Numbered from the stretch's first letter, positions 1 to 8,549 are shown. The stretch: DNA of 64,000 nucleotides from Bradyrhizobium hereditatis (GCF_020329435.1 NZ_JAGKJK010000006.1:186001-250000), one strand, 5' to 3'. A program made the numbers and translations. The notes: generated from the letters alone by a model not told the origin.

Positions 1-425
1 TCCGGCTCGACGGCAAAAGCGCGGGCGAGGGCAACGCGCCGGGCGAGGCCGAGCGATAACTCGCCGGGGAAGTGGTTGCGGTGCGCCTTCAGCTCCAGGA
101 TATCGAAGAGAGCTGAAAGCTTCGCTTCATCGGCCAGAGGCGCGGCAATCCGCACGTTTTCCTCGACCGATCGCCACGGCAGCAGTCGCGGCTCCTGGAA
201 CACAAAGCCGATCCGCGCGCTGACGGGACGCGAGACGCGTCCCTGAAAGTCGTGGTCAAGGCCGGCGAGAATCCGCAGCATCGTGCTCTTGCCGCAGCCG
301 GATGGACCGACCAACACGCCCACCTCTCCCGCATCGAGCGCAAAAGACACACCGCCGATCACGTCGTGCTGTTCGCCCGCCGCACTCTCAAATTTCTTGC
401 TGGTGATATCGACCTCAAGCCGCAC
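1..425 (-). CDS. ABC importer ATPase, SsuB/TauB-type, partial
   Basis: ATP-hydrolysing subunit of an ABC importer; the C-terminal part lies outside the window. The visible 141 codons hold a Walker A (GPSGCGKST), a Q-loop (FVFQEPRLLPW) and a variant signature ELSLGLARR where LSGGQ is usual, followed by VALARAFAVEP. A GTG start at 425 is chosen because it overlaps the 3' end of the permease gene by 11 bases, as expected in a coupled operon, and no better ATG lies nearby. The Walker B and H-loop are not in view. Its partners are the permease and binding protein just upstream. Substrate unknown; the NMT1/SsuA-like binding protein suggests a small organic molecule. Confidence 0.85.
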   Translation of the reverse strand, partial: MRLEVDITSKKFESAAGEQHDVIGGVSFALDAGEVGVLVGPSGCGKSTMLRILAGLDHDFQGRVSRPVSARIGFVFQEPRLLPWRSVEENVRIAAPLADEAKLSALFDILELKAHRNHFPGELSLGLARRVALARAFAVEP

Positions 426-1152
426 GGGGACGCCACCGGGATAGCCGGGCCTCAAATGGCTGCACCAGCAAAGTTTCAATGACGAGCACAACCGCCGCGA
501 AGCTCAGTGAATAGGCAAGCAAAAGCGGAATATCGAACAGTTGGAACGCCACGCCGATCTCGAAACCAACACCATTTGGACGTCCGAGCAATTCCGCAAC
601 AAGAACGATCTTCCAGACCAGCGAAAGTCCGGAGCGGGCTGCCGCTGCGATATAGGGCGACAGTTGCGGCAAAACGACGTGTCGGAGTTTGCTCCAGGGC
701 GGCATCGCAAACACTGTCGCCATTTCGTCAAGCGCCGCGTCGAGGGCACGCGCCCCCTCGCGCAGCGTGACGACAGCGGTTGGGAGCTTGTTGATGGCAA
801 TGGCTGCAATGGCGGCGACTTCAGTTAATCCGGCCCAGATGTAAGCGAGCACGATGACTACCAGCGCCGGCAGATTGAGCAGCAGGATCAGCCACGGATC
901 GCCCAGCCGGTCGGCAAGCCGCACCCGGCCCATCAGGTATCCGATGGCAGCGCCCAGCGTCATCGCCAGCGTGAAGGCGAGCGTCACACGCGCCAATGTC
1001 GCGCCGAGATGAAAGAACAGGTCGCCGGACCTGGCTTCCGCAATCATGACCGTGAGCACGGCAGGAGGAGATGGCAGCTTCACGTCACCGGCAAACAGCG
1101 AGCCGATCCACCAGACTGCGAGGAACAGGGCGAATGACAAGAGACGCGGCAC
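415..1152 (-). CDS. ABC importer permease, SsuC/TauC-type
   Basis: Inner-membrane subunit of the same importer, 245 residues with about six hydrophobic segments and a C-terminal EAA-like stretch around LDAALDEMATVFAMPPWSKL that would contact the ATPase. The frame is open further upstream to 1350, but that extension is the antisense of the binding-protein gene. The GTG at 1152 (VPRLLSF) lies one base past the stop of the preceding gene and starts directly with a membrane segment, so it is preferred. The binding-protein, permease, ATPase order is typical of taurine/sulfonate/NMT1 importers. Substrate not determinable. Confidence 0.85.
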   Translation of the reverse strand: MPRLLSFALFLAVWWIGSLFAGDVKLPSPPAVLTVMIAEARSGDLFFHLGATLARVTLAFTLAMTLGAAIGYLMGRVRLADRLGDPWLILLLNLPALVVIVLAYIWAGLTEVAAIAAIAINKLPTAVVTLREGARALDAALDEMATVFAMPPWSKLRHVVLPQLSPYIAAAARSGLSLVWKIVLVAELLGRPNGVGFEIGVAFQLFDIPLLLAYSLSFAAVVLVIETLLVQPFEARLSRWRPRAA

Positions 1153-1153
1153 C

Positions 1154-2128
1154 TTAGCCTCCCGGTATCGCGTGATAGAATGTTCCGGAAACGAGTTCAG
1201 GCGCGGGTCCGACAAGCTCGTGGCCGCCGATTTGAGCCAGCACGCGGTAGAGGACGCGCGCGTCGGCTTCCTCGTCAGCGACCTGGCGACGCGGGATTCC
1301 CTCCCGGTAGCGATCGCGATAAGCACGCAGCGTTGCGGCGTCGGGAGCACCGGTCAGCGGCGCGATTTTCTCCCATTCTGCATCCGAGGTCGCCAGGATC
1401 TCTTTCGCCTTGCGGGTCATGGCAATGAATCGGGCGACCTTGTCCTGGTTCGCGTTCGCCCATTTTTCGTCGAAGACGTAACCGAGCATCGCGGTGCGGC
1501 CTTTGGCGCCGAGCTTCGGCAGCAGATCTTCAATGCCCGCGACGCGGCGGAACCCCTTCGCTTCCAGACTCGCGCAGAAATTCCAGTAGTTCACGGTCGC
1601 ATCCATTTCGCCGCCCAGCATCTTCGCAGCCAATAGTGGCGGCGCGCCGTACGCAATTGTCGCGTCCGATTTCAGGTCGATGCCATCCTGCTTGAGCCAC
1701 GCCAGCAGCAGCAGCCAGTTCTTGTCGATCGGGCCGCCGGCAACGGCGAGCTTGCGGCCCTTGAGATCGGCCAGCGTTCGGATGGGTGAGGAGGCCGGCA
1801 CCATCACGGCGCCGAGCGCGCTCGAATAGGGATAGAACGTCAGTTGAGCGCCGAGCTTGCGCTCGCGCGACACCCAAAGCCAGTCGGTGACCACGATGTC
1901 GGCATTCCCGGAGCGAAGCGCGATCTTGCCGGCCTCGGGGCTCGCCAGTTCGAAAACCTGAACCGAGAGGTTGGCCTGCTTGTCAAGGCTGTGCGCGCGG
2001 ATCACCGCAAGTTCCCAGGCGAACGTTCCAGTCTTCTGCACCGCAACACGCAAATCACCGGCGCTGCAGGACGTGCCGAGCGAGGCTGAAACAACCGCAG
2101 CAAGCAGCATGCGAATGAAATACTTCAT
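1154..2128 (-). CDS. ABC importer periplasmic binding protein, NMT1/SsuA-like
   Basis: 324-residue exported solute-binding protein: a signal peptide (residues 1-23, ending SLGTSCSAG) and then a two-lobe NMT1/SsuA-type fold with motifs such as NADIVVTDWLWVSRERK and LKGRKLAVAGG. The cysteine near the signal end is not in a clear lipobox. First gene of a three-gene operon with the permease and ATPase. Its position beside the methanol oxidation genes could mean import of a C1-related or cofactor compound, but nothing in the sequence shows the ligand. It diverges from the small gene at 2217, with about 90 bases between them for promoters. Confidence 0.85.
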   Translation of the reverse strand: MKYFIRMLLAAVVSASLGTSCSAGDLRVAVQKTGTFAWELAVIRAHSLDKQANLSVQVFELASPEAGKIALRSGNADIVVTDWLWVSRERKLGAQLTFYPYSSALGAVMVPASSPIRTLADLKGRKLAVAGGPIDKNWLLLLAWLKQDGIDLKSDATIAYGAPPLLAAKMLGGEMDATVNYWNFCASLEAKGFRRVAGIEDLLPKLGAKGRTAMLGYVFDEKWANANQDKVARFIAMTRKAKEILATSDAEWEKIAPLTGAPDAATLRAYRDRYREGIPRRQVADEEADARVLYRVLAQIGGHELVGPAPELVSGTFYHAIPGG

Positions 2129-2216
2129 GGGGGCCTTGAACCGTTTCCTTGAACCGTCTGCTTTTCAACGGATCAGTCATAGCATAGCTTGCACGGTTAG
2201 CCGCTGGAGGAAGACG

Positions 2217-2576
2217 ATGATGCTTGCCGGATCGGTACGACGTATTGTCGCCGCATTGACGGCACTGCCGACGATGGCGGGGATCGCGCACGCCCAGGAT
2301 CTCAACGACTACCCGACATCTGTGCGTGTCGAATATGTTTTCGGTTGCCTGAAGGCAAATGGCGAGACGCGGCAGGCGATCGCGCAATGCTCCTGTTCGA
2401 TCGACGTTGTGGCTTCGCTCATGCCTTATGAGCGCTATGTCGCGGCCGAAACCGTGCTCAGTATGTCGCAGGTCCGGGGCGATATGGGCAGCCCGTTCCG
2501 CACATCCGAGCAGGCGTCAACTGCACTCAACGAGCTCAGACGCGCGCAGGCGGAAGCGGAAGTGCGCTGCTTCTGA
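2217..2576 (+). CDS. Small exported cysteine-containing protein
   Basis: 119 residues, not recognised as a named family. It has a signal peptide (residues 1 to about 26, ending GIAHA) and a mature part with four cysteines: one in FGCLKANGE, two in QCSCSID and one in the terminal VRCF. This spacing would allow disulfides or metal/thiol chemistry in the periplasm. ATG 2217 is chosen because GGAGG sits six bases upstream; the frame is open further left but that lies across the divergent gene. Located at the edge of the quinoprotein accessory genes, so a role in methanol oxidation is plausible by neighbourhood only. Confidence 0.65.
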   Translation: MMLAGSVRRIVAALTALPTMAGIAHAQDLNDYPTSVRVEYVFGCLKANGETRQAIAQCSCSIDVVASLMPYERYVAAETVLSMSQVRGDMGSPFRTSEQASTALNELRRAQAEAEVRCF

Positions 2577-2628
2577 AGGCGAACGGTCTTCGGCGACGTC
2601 GACTATCGGGCGCGAGGCGTTTCTTCTC

Positions 2629-2760
2629 GTGCCCCGGACGCAGCGCAGCACGCGGTGATGCGCTGCAGAGCCGGGGGCCCATATCTCGAGAGCCCCGAAA
2701 TCCCCGATGAGTCCCGGCTCTGCGGAGCAACGTTGTCGCGCTGCACCGCGTCCGGGACAC
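2629..2760. repeat. Imperfect palindromic intergenic repeat
   Basis: Lies between two converging genes. The ends are inverted copies (GTGCCCCGGACGC at 2629-2641 against GCGTCCGGGACAC at 2748-2760, one mismatch). An inner pair is exact (GCAGAGCCGGG at 2665-2675 against CCCGGCTCTGC at 2713-2723). The transcript would fold into a long hairpin on either strand. The sequence resembles the high-copy palindromic elements I know from Bradyrhizobium intergenic regions; copy number cannot be seen here. It may serve as a bidirectional transcription barrier. Confidence 0.7.
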
Positions 2761-2782
2761 GGCTTCTACTTCATGTGCGGGA

Positions 2783-3601
2783 TCAAGTTCCGGAATCGTC
2801 GACCTTCCATTCGCGCTGGAAGATGTGCCCCTCGGTGTCTTTTGCCTCGGCGCGCAACCGTTTCGCGCCATTCGACACATAGGTGAACCTGATATTGGGG
2901 TCTTCCGAAATCGAAATGCCGCCTTCCATCGTCAAGATCAGGCTGTCGTCCTGCCACAGCCGCAATTCGTTGATGAAGTACGCGGGGACGTAGAGCTGCG
3001 TCAGCTGGTCCATCTGCAGGCCGGAATTGTTGGGGTGCCCGATCATGATCTGGGCCTCGCGCACGCTGCTGGCGGAGCCTTCACCGGCCTTTGCGAATTG
3101 CCGGTAGCGCATCTGACCGAGCCTTCCTTTGGCCTCGTCGGCATTCTTCGCGGCAGGCGCCGAACAACCGCCCGACGCCTTCACATAGGTTTTCGCCATG
3201 TAAAGCTTGCCGTCACTGAGTTCGGCGACCGCGTGGACATCAGTGTAATTGTTGACGCGCACACGGGTGGAGATCTCGGACACTTTCGCGTCCGGTCCAA
3301 GCTGGAATTTTGCCGCCATCGGCGCAGGGTTCTGGTCGATCACCAGCGTAATGCTAAGCACCTGCCGGCTGTCGGCGGGCGGAAGCTTGGTTCGCAAAGT
3401 GACGGGGACGATGGCGGCATCCTCGGCGCGCGCAGGCATTTCGATACCGATGACATCGCTGCCGTCATTCATCGGACGGTTGCTGAAGATGTCCTGCACC
3501 AGACCAGGCCAGGGATCATTTGTCCCCGCCACAAGCGTTGGCGGCGTGCCGAGCATCAGCAAGCCGGCAAGGCCGAGCAAACGCAAAAGATATCCGGACA
3601 T
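2783..3601 (-). CDS. Quinoprotein dehydrogenase-associated SoxYZ-like carrier
   Basis: 272-residue exported protein with the two halves of the sulfur-oxidation carrier SoxY and SoxZ fused. The signal peptide covers residues 1-25. The SoxY-like half ends near a SGGCSAPA segment, the equivalent of the GGCGG swinging-arm tail whose cysteine carries the substrate in SoxY. The SoxZ-like half follows, with IMIGHPNNSGLQMD. Family knowledge: such fused carriers occur with PQQ alcohol dehydrogenases rather than with thiosulfate oxidation. The ATG at 3601 is chosen because the longer frame adds unrelated arginine-rich sequence. Likely co-transcribed with the metallohydrolase upstream. Its cargo is unknown. 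Confidence 0.85.
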   Translation of the reverse strand: MSGYLLRLLGLAGLLMLGTPPTLVAGTNDPWPGLVQDIFSNRPMNDGSDVIGIEMPARAEDAAIVPVTLRTKLPPADSRQVLSITLVIDQNPAPMAAKFQLGPDAKVSEISTRVRVNNYTDVHAVAELSDGKLYMAKTYVKASGGCSAPAAKNADEAKGRLGQMRYRQFAKAGEGSASSVREAQIMIGHPNNSGLQMDQLTQLYVPAYFINELRLWQDDSLILTMEGGISISEDPNIRFTYVSNGAKRLRAEAKDTEGHIFQREWKVDDSGT

Positions 3602-3656
3602 GGTCACCACCTTCACGACAGGGGCGCAACGACGGCAATATAGGTCAATGCGCGCG

Positions 3657-4583
3657 CTATTCCCATTCAATTTCCGAGAATGCTGCGGTTGCGTTGCGGG
3701 CGTTGAAATCGTCGAACAATTCCCATCGCGATCGCTCGGAGGCCGCGGCCTTTCCTGGCGCCGCCGCAATCGGCTCACCACGGGCGACGAGCCCGCGCAC
3801 GTCTGCGGCCAGTGTTTCGAGATAACGGCGCTCGTCGGCGAGGGCGGCGGGCCAATCGCTCACCGGGCCGTGGCCGGGAACTACGCGCTGCGCGGGCAGG
3901 GCAGCGAGCTCGCCGATGACGCCGAGCCAGCCGCGGATGCTGCCGTCCAGCACGGGCGTGTGGGTCAGAAAAACCAGATCGCCTGCAAACAGGGTTCCGG
4001 ATTTTTCATCGAACACAGTGAGATCGCAATCGCTATGGGCGGCAGGCCATGCCCGCACGATGAGGTTTCGTGCGCCGAGATCGAGATTGAGTGTACCGTT
4101 GACGAGCAACGTTGGCGGCACGATGCGTATTTCATCGATCAATTCATCGCCCATGCTGCGGCGAAACGCATCGAGATAGAACTGCCCGCGTGCGGCGAGC
4201 GTACGCGGCAGGTTCGCATGACCAACAAAGTTCGTTCCGTCCTGTACGAAGGCGCCGTTGCCGAAGATGTGATCGGGATGGCCATGGGTGTTGATAACGT
4301 AGCGGATCGGCTTGCTGGTTCGCGCGCGAATGGCGGCCATCAATCGCCGTCCTTCGCGGAGACTGCCGCCCGTATCGATCACCGCGACCGCGTCCTCGCC
4401 GACGATGAAGCCGACATTCGCAATCGCGCCATCGTTTTCGCGCGTCATCTGTGCGGTCTGGCCGGTATACACGAATACGCCATCCGCGACGGAATTGACG
4501 GGCAGCTCCCGTTGCTGGGCGAAGGCAGCTGTGGTCGTGGCGATCATCGCGAAGGCGGCAAGGATCCATGCGGGGTGAGCCAT
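3657..4583 (-). CDS. SoxH-like quinoprotein relay metallohydrolase
   Basis: 308-residue exported metallo-beta-lactamase-fold hydrolase. Signal peptide at residues 1-22 (ending TAAFA). The metal motif HxHxDH is intact at H100, H102, D104 and H105 (NTHGHPDHIFGN); later ligands are visible in AHSDCDL, LFAGDLVF and VPGHGPV. Family knowledge: SoxH-related hydrolases accompany the SoxYZ-like carrier near PQQ dehydrogenases and are called quinoprotein relay system proteins; the reaction is not established. ATG 4583 gives a clean signal peptide, while the longer frame to 4736 does not. Divergent from the xoxJ-like gene with about 230 bases between. Confidence 0.85.
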   Translation of the reverse strand: MAHPAWILAAFAMIATTTAAFAQQRELPVNSVADGVFVYTGQTAQMTRENDGAIANVGFIVGEDAVAVIDTGGSLREGRRLMAAIRARTSKPIRYVINTHGHPDHIFGNGAFVQDGTNFVGHANLPRTLAARGQFYLDAFRRSMGDELIDEIRIVPPTLLVNGTLNLDLGARNLIVRAWPAAHSDCDLTVFDEKSGTLFAGDLVFLTHTPVLDGSIRGWLGVIGELAALPAQRVVPGHGPVSDWPAALADERRYLETLAADVRGLVARGEPIAAAPGKAAASERSRWELFDDFNARNATAAFSEIEWE

Positions 4584-4814
4584 AATTCGGCCTTCGTCTC
4601 TTCGCGAAGCGCTGTGGGTAGTTCGATTGATCGCGGACTGCGTTTGCGTCGCAGCACGGACGGCGAGTTCGGCGGGATTATTCCTGTTGCGCGCCCCAAT
4701 TGACAAGCATAGCATTTTGCTTGTCTGCGGCTTCAACGGAACTTCGTTCGTCGAGGTTGCCGATAGCCATTGCGACTTGGCAACAATAGCGAGCCGGAAG
4801 TGCAGCAGGTTTCG

Positions 4815-5699
4815 ATGACATATGCCAGCCAGAAGCGCTGGCTGGCGATTTCAGCTTTGGTGATGCTCGCGGCGTTCTTCGGGAGCGACCCGGCGCGCGC
4901 GCAGATCAAGGAAGGCGGCGATCTGTCGATTGAGCTCGTGGATCCCAAGGTGTTGCGCGTCTGCGCCGATCCGCACAATTTGCCGTTCTCCAACGACAAG
5001 GGCGAAGGGTTCGAGAACAAGCTCGCGGAGCTGTTTGCCGAGAAGCTGCAGAAGAAATTGGACTACACGTATTTCCCGCAGGCGACAGGCTTCGTCCGGA
5101 TGACACTTGGCGCCCATCGTTGCGACGTGATCATGGGCTTCCCACAAGGCGACGATCTTGTTCAGGGCACCAATCCCTATTACCGCACCGCCTACGCGCT
5201 GGTCGCCAAGAAAGGCAGTGGCCTCGAAGAAGTGACGACGCTGGAAGACGAGCGCTTGAAGAGCAAGCATATCGGCATCGTGGCCGGCACGCCGCCTGCG
5301 ACGAACATGGCGGTCAACGGGTTGATGGCGAATGCCAGACCGTATCACCTGATGGTCGATACCCGCCTGGATTCGTCAGCGGAGGCCATGATTGCCGACC
5401 TGGTGTCCGGTAAGATCGACGCCGGCGTTCTCTGGGGACCGATGGCGGGCTTCTATGCGAAGAAGGCGAACCCGCCGCTCCATGTCACGCCACTGGTGAA
5501 GGAAAAGACGGGCCCGCGACTTGCGTTTCGTATCGGAATGGGGGTGCGGGGGGCCGACCAGAACTGGAAGCGGTTGCTCAATCGCCTGATCCAGGAAAAC
5601 CAGCCCGCGATCAACAAGATACTGCTGGACTATGGCGTTCCCTTGCTCGACGAGAACGACCGGCCGATCGGCGCGGAGACGGCAACGAAATTGCAATGA
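4815..5699 (+). CDS. xoxJ: XoxJ/MxaJ-like periplasmic binding protein
   Basis: 294-residue exported protein of the MxaJ/XoxJ group, related to family 3 solute-binding proteins and associated with quinoprotein alcohol dehydrogenases; thought to help activate or assemble the dehydrogenase. It has a signal peptide (residues 1-30, ending DPARAQ), the marker RVCADPHNLPFSN, and HRCDVIMGFPQGDDLVQGT near the ligand cleft. ATG 4815 is preferred over an upstream TTG at 4770 because it directly begins the signal peptide. Its stop overlaps the next gene (ATGA). It is separated from xoxF-xoxG by 12 kb, whereas xoxFGJ are contiguous in many methylotrophs. Confidence 0.85.
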   Translation: MTYASQKRWLAISALVMLAAFFGSDPARAQIKEGGDLSIELVDPKVLRVCADPHNLPFSNDKGEGFENKLAELFAEKLQKKLDYTYFPQATGFVRMTLGAHRCDVIMGFPQGDDLVQGTNPYYRTAYALVAKKGSGLEEVTTLEDERLKSKHIGIVAGTPPATNMAVNGLMANARPYHLMVDTRLDSSAEAMIADLVSGKIDAGVLWGPMAGFYAKKANPPLHVTPLVKEKTGPRLAFRIGMGVRGADQNWKRLLNRLIQENQPAINKILLDYGVPLLDENDRPIGAETATKLQ

Positions 5700-6271
5700 A
5701 AGAAAAGCTCGCGGGCCTGATCCTTGCGGCGCTCTCGTTCATTGTCTCGGCCTCAGCGCAAGACAAACCTCCCGAACCCGACGGATATCGCATGGACGAT
5801 TACCGTGCGCCGGTTCCTGCGACCCTCTCCGGCGTACGGGTTCTGACAACTGAGGAGGCCGAGAAGATCTGGCGCGCAAGGGCAGGCATCTTCCTCGACG
5901 TCATGCCTCGCGCGCCGAAGCCGCAAAATCTTCCCGCAGGCACAATCTGGCGCGACCAGCCGCGACTCAACATTCCCGGCAGCCTGTGGCTTCCGGATAC
6001 CGGTTACGGAAAGCTCGCAGCCGCGACGGAGGACTATCTGAAGCGCGGGCTCGTTCGCGCGACGGCAGGTAATAGCGCCGCGCTCATCGTGGTCTATTGT
6101 CTGGCCGATTGCTGGATGTCCTGGAACGCGGCCAAGCGAATCCTGACCTACGGCTATTCCAACGTAGCGTGGTACCCCGAGGGAACCGACGGTTGGGAGC
6201 GCGCCGGCCTGGATTTGATGGAATCGCAGCCCGAACCGCGGATGATTGAGGAGACTTCGTCACCGCGTTAG
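5696..6271 (+). CDS. PQQ catabolism-associated CXXCW-type rhodanese-like protein
   Basis: 191-residue exported protein; signal peptide at residues 1-21 (ending VSASA). The body resembles a rhodanese fold with a paired-cysteine loop, YCLADCWMSWNAAKR, where Trp follows the second cysteine. Family knowledge: this group is found almost only beside PQQ-dependent alcohol dehydrogenases; function is unproven, but a thiol-redox or sulfur-relay role would fit the SoxYZ-like and SoxH-like neighbours. The start overlaps the xoxJ stop by four bases, so the two are translationally coupled. Confidence 0.85.
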   Translation: MKEKLAGLILAALSFIVSASAQDKPPEPDGYRMDDYRAPVPATLSGVRVLTTEEAEKIWRARAGIFLDVMPRAPKPQNLPAGTIWRDQPRLNIPGSLWLPDTGYGKLAAATEDYLKRGLVRATAGNSAALIVVYCLADCWMSWNAAKRILTYGYSNVAWYPEGTDGWERAGLDLMESQPEPRMIEETSSPR

Positions 6272-6274
6272 CAG

Positions 6275-6886
6275 CTATTCGATCTCCTGCTGAATGCTCC
6301 GCCCGAGCGCGAACAGCCGTTGGTCGATGGCCGTAGGCACCTCGCAGACGAATTTGATGACATTCCGGCGGTCTTCGAAGATGCGGGTCTGCCAGACGAG
6401 CTGATTGCTGAGTTCGTCGATCTTCGCCTGGTCAGGTTGTGACTCACTCCGCAGCGCTTGCAGGGCAAGTGTGTCCGAGCGGATTTTGTCCGCGGCTTCA
6501 CGCTGCTTGCGGGTGACGCGCTCCAGCCCGTTCATGACCTGGGAGCGCTGCGCATTGAGGGATTCGAACAGGCCGGCAAACAGCAGCTTTCCGCTGGCGG
6601 TCTTGTCGGCGGCACCGTTCAGATAGTCTGTGATCGCTTTTTGCGCTTCCTCGATCGGGGTACGCCGTGCCGCGAGCTTCGCCACCAGCGCGCTGACGTT
6701 GGGATCATCCTTCCACTTGCCGGCGACGTCGTCGAGCGGTGGGCCTGCCCAAACCGCTGCGAGCGAAATCTCGGGCACTTTGGCCTGCGTGCACGGCCAG
6801 TCGGGGTAGCGCGGATCGGCAGCATGGGCGAACCTGATCGTTGCCGTAACGGCGAGCGAGATTGCGATCGTGGTCCGATACTTCAT
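6275..6886 (-). CDS. Exported helical protein of the PQQ/ABC operon
   Basis: 203 residues; signal peptide at 1-22 (ending FAHA), then YPDWPCTQAKVPEIS and a long predicted helical, charged region (residues 90-165, rich in E, K, Q and R) that may be coiled coil. Not recognised as a characterised family, but similar exported proteins accompany PQQ-linked ABC transporter operons. The start codon overlaps the permease stop by four bases, making it the last gene of the five-gene operon running from 10716. Two cysteines (WPCTQ and KFVCEVP) might form a disulfide. Confidence 0.7.
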   Translation of the reverse strand: MKYRTTIAISLAVTATIRFAHAADPRYPDWPCTQAKVPEISLAAVWAGPPLDDVAGKWKDDPNVSALVAKLAARRTPIEEAQKAITDYLNGAADKTASGKLLFAGLFESLNAQRSQVMNGLERVTRKQREAADKIRSDTLALQALRSESQPDQAKIDELSNQLVWQTRIFEDRRNVIKFVCEVPTAIDQRLFALGRSIQQEIE

Positions 6887-7731
6887 GTTTCGCCTCCGGC
6901 CGGCCCGCGGCGGATCAGGCCGCGCGACGGATCATATGCGAGGATGGCGCCAATCATGAAGGCGATCGTGCAGCCTGCGACGACCGCGAACGCGATCCAG
7001 TTCATCTGCCCATACAGCGCGAAACGTATCAGCTCCACCGCATGCGTGAACGGATTGAACAGGCAGACATAGTAGAGCACCGGGCTGCTCTCCAGAATGC
7101 GCCACAAGGGATAGAGCGCCGACGAAGCAAAGAACATCGGGAAGATCACAAAGTTCATCACGCCCGCGAAGTTCTCGAGCTGCTTGATGCCGGACGAGAT
7201 CAGCATCCCCAGCGCGCCGAGCATCAGGCCTGAAAGCACCAGCGCCGGCAGCACGGTGAGGTAGCCGGTCGGCGGCGGCGCGATATCCCAGAACCAGGCG
7301 ATCAGCAGGAAGGCGTAGACCTGAAGCAGTGACACTGCGGTTCCCGCCAGCAGCTTGCAGGACAGCAGGAACCATCGGGGCAGCGGGCTCACCAGCAGCG
7401 TGCGCATATTGCCCATCTCGCGATCATAGACCATCGAGAGCGAGGACTGCATGCCGTTGAACAGCTGGATCATCGCCATCAGGCCGGGCGCGATGTAGAC
7501 CTCGTACAGAATGTAGGTTTCGTACGGAGGGATAATGGAGAGGCCGAGCACCTGACGGAAGCCGGCGGCGAAGATGAACAGCCATACCAGGGGCCGCACC
7601 AGCGCCGAGATGAACCGTTCGCGCTGATGCAGGAAGCGAAGCGCTTCGCGCCACACGATGCCGCTGAGGCAGGTTAGATATTCGGCGAGCGAGAAGCCGC
7701 GACGGACCGGCTCGAGAGTTACTGATGTCAT
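6883..7731 (-). CDS. PQQ-associated ABC transporter permease (ABC-2 type)
   Basis: 282-residue inner-membrane protein of the ABC-2 type with about six hydrophobic segments and the family marker near FPMFFASSALYPLW. ABC-2 permeases usually export, but this subgroup is tied to PQQ alcohol dehydrogenase loci, and related genes lie in the lanthanide utilisation (lut) cluster of Methylobacterium, where uptake is proposed. Start and stop each overlap the neighbouring genes by four bases (ATPase upstream, helical exported protein downstream), so all are one operon. Confidence 0.85.
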   Translation of the reverse strand: MTSVTLEPVRRGFSLAEYLTCLSGIVWREALRFLHQRERFISALVRPLVWLFIFAAGFRQVLGLSIIPPYETYILYEVYIAPGLMAMIQLFNGMQSSLSMVYDREMGNMRTLLVSPLPRWFLLSCKLLAGTAVSLLQVYAFLLIAWFWDIAPPPTGYLTVLPALVLSGLMLGALGMLISSGIKQLENFAGVMNFVIFPMFFASSALYPLWRILESSPVLYYVCLFNPFTHAVELIRFALYGQMNWIAFAVVAGCTIAFMIGAILAYDPSRGLIRRGPAGGET

Positions 7732-8549
7732 GACGTCTGGCCTCCGTCCGGCGCGGCGGAGCCGGTGAGCCGCATGAAGGCCGTATTGATATCGCTGCCG
7801 CCGGCATCGGCGATCACCCGCGCCACCTTGCCTTGGGCCAATACCCGTCCCTGATGCAGCACGACGAGATCATCATTGGTACCGATCTCGTCGAACAGAT
7901 GGGTCGCCCACAGCACGCTTATTCCCTGTTCGGCGACGAGCTGGCGGACATGGCCTAAGATGTCCGCGCGTGCCTTGACGTCGAGGCCGACAGTTGCCTC
8001 GTCGAGCAGGAGAAGGCGTGGTCGGTGCAGCAGGGCCCGCGCGATCTCCAGTCGCCGCATCTGACCTCCAGAGAGGTCGCGTACCTTGCTGCTGGCGCGG
8101 TCGGAAAGGCCGATGCGCGCCAGCACCTCCTGGCTGCGCCCGCGGGCATCGCGCCGGCCAATTCCGTGCAGCGCGGCGTGATAGAGCAGGTTCTGTGTCA
8201 CCGAAAGGTCAAGGTCGAGCGTGCGGGGCTGGAATACCACGCCGAGCAGCCGCAACGCTTCGCCGGGAGATCGCGCGACGTCATGGCCGAAAATTCCGAT
8301 GCGTCCGTGCTGGATTCCGAACAGCCGTGTGATCAGCGAGAACAGCGTGCTCTTGCCGGCGCCGTTAAGGCCAAGCAGCGCAGTGAAACTTGCTGGCGCG
8401 ACGGAAAAGCCAACGTCGATGAGGGCGCGCCGGGTGCCATAGGAGTGACTGACGCCGTCGATCGACAATGCGCGTATCTCCGCGGCTTCGGGCCGGGAGG
8501 GGATGTCCCGCGTGTTCTGATCGTCGGAAAATGCATCAGTGGCTGTCAT
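7728..8549 (-). CDS. PQQ-associated ABC transporter ATPase
   Basis: 273-residue ABC ATPase with intact motifs: Walker A GLNGAGKST, Q-loop VVFQPRTLDLDLS, signature LSGGQMRRLEIARA, Walker B LLLLDEATVGLD and H-loop WATHLFDE. It powers the ABC-2 permease encoded next. A roughly 25-residue N-terminal extension precedes the first strand (IRALSIDGVSHSYG). The ATG overlaps the propeller gene's stop by four bases. Family knowledge places this ATPase with PQQ-dependent alcohol dehydrogenase systems; a lutE-like role is inferred from context. Confidence 0.88.
   Translation of the reverse strand: MTATDAFSDDQNTRDIPSRPEAAEIRALSIDGVSHSYGTRRALIDVGFSVAPASFTALLGLNGAGKSTLFSLITRLFGIQHGRIGIFGHDVARSPGEALRLLGVVFQPRTLDLDLSVTQNLLYHAALHGIGRRDARGRSQEVLARIGLSDRASSKVRDLSGGQMRRLEIARALLHRPRLLLLDEATVGLDVKARADILGHVRQLVAEQGISVLWATHLFDEIGTNDDLVVLHQGRVLAQGKVARVIADAGGSDINTAFMRLTGSAAPDGGQTS

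Noticed and set aside
415-1350. Longer permease start at 1350
   Set aside because: The extra 66 residues are antisense to the binding-protein gene and not membrane-like; GTG 1152 fits the operon.
3249-4703. 484-residue plus-strand frame across the SoxYZ-like and metallohydrolase genes
   Set aside because: Exact antisense of two genes with clear families and signal peptides; no domain recognisable in it.
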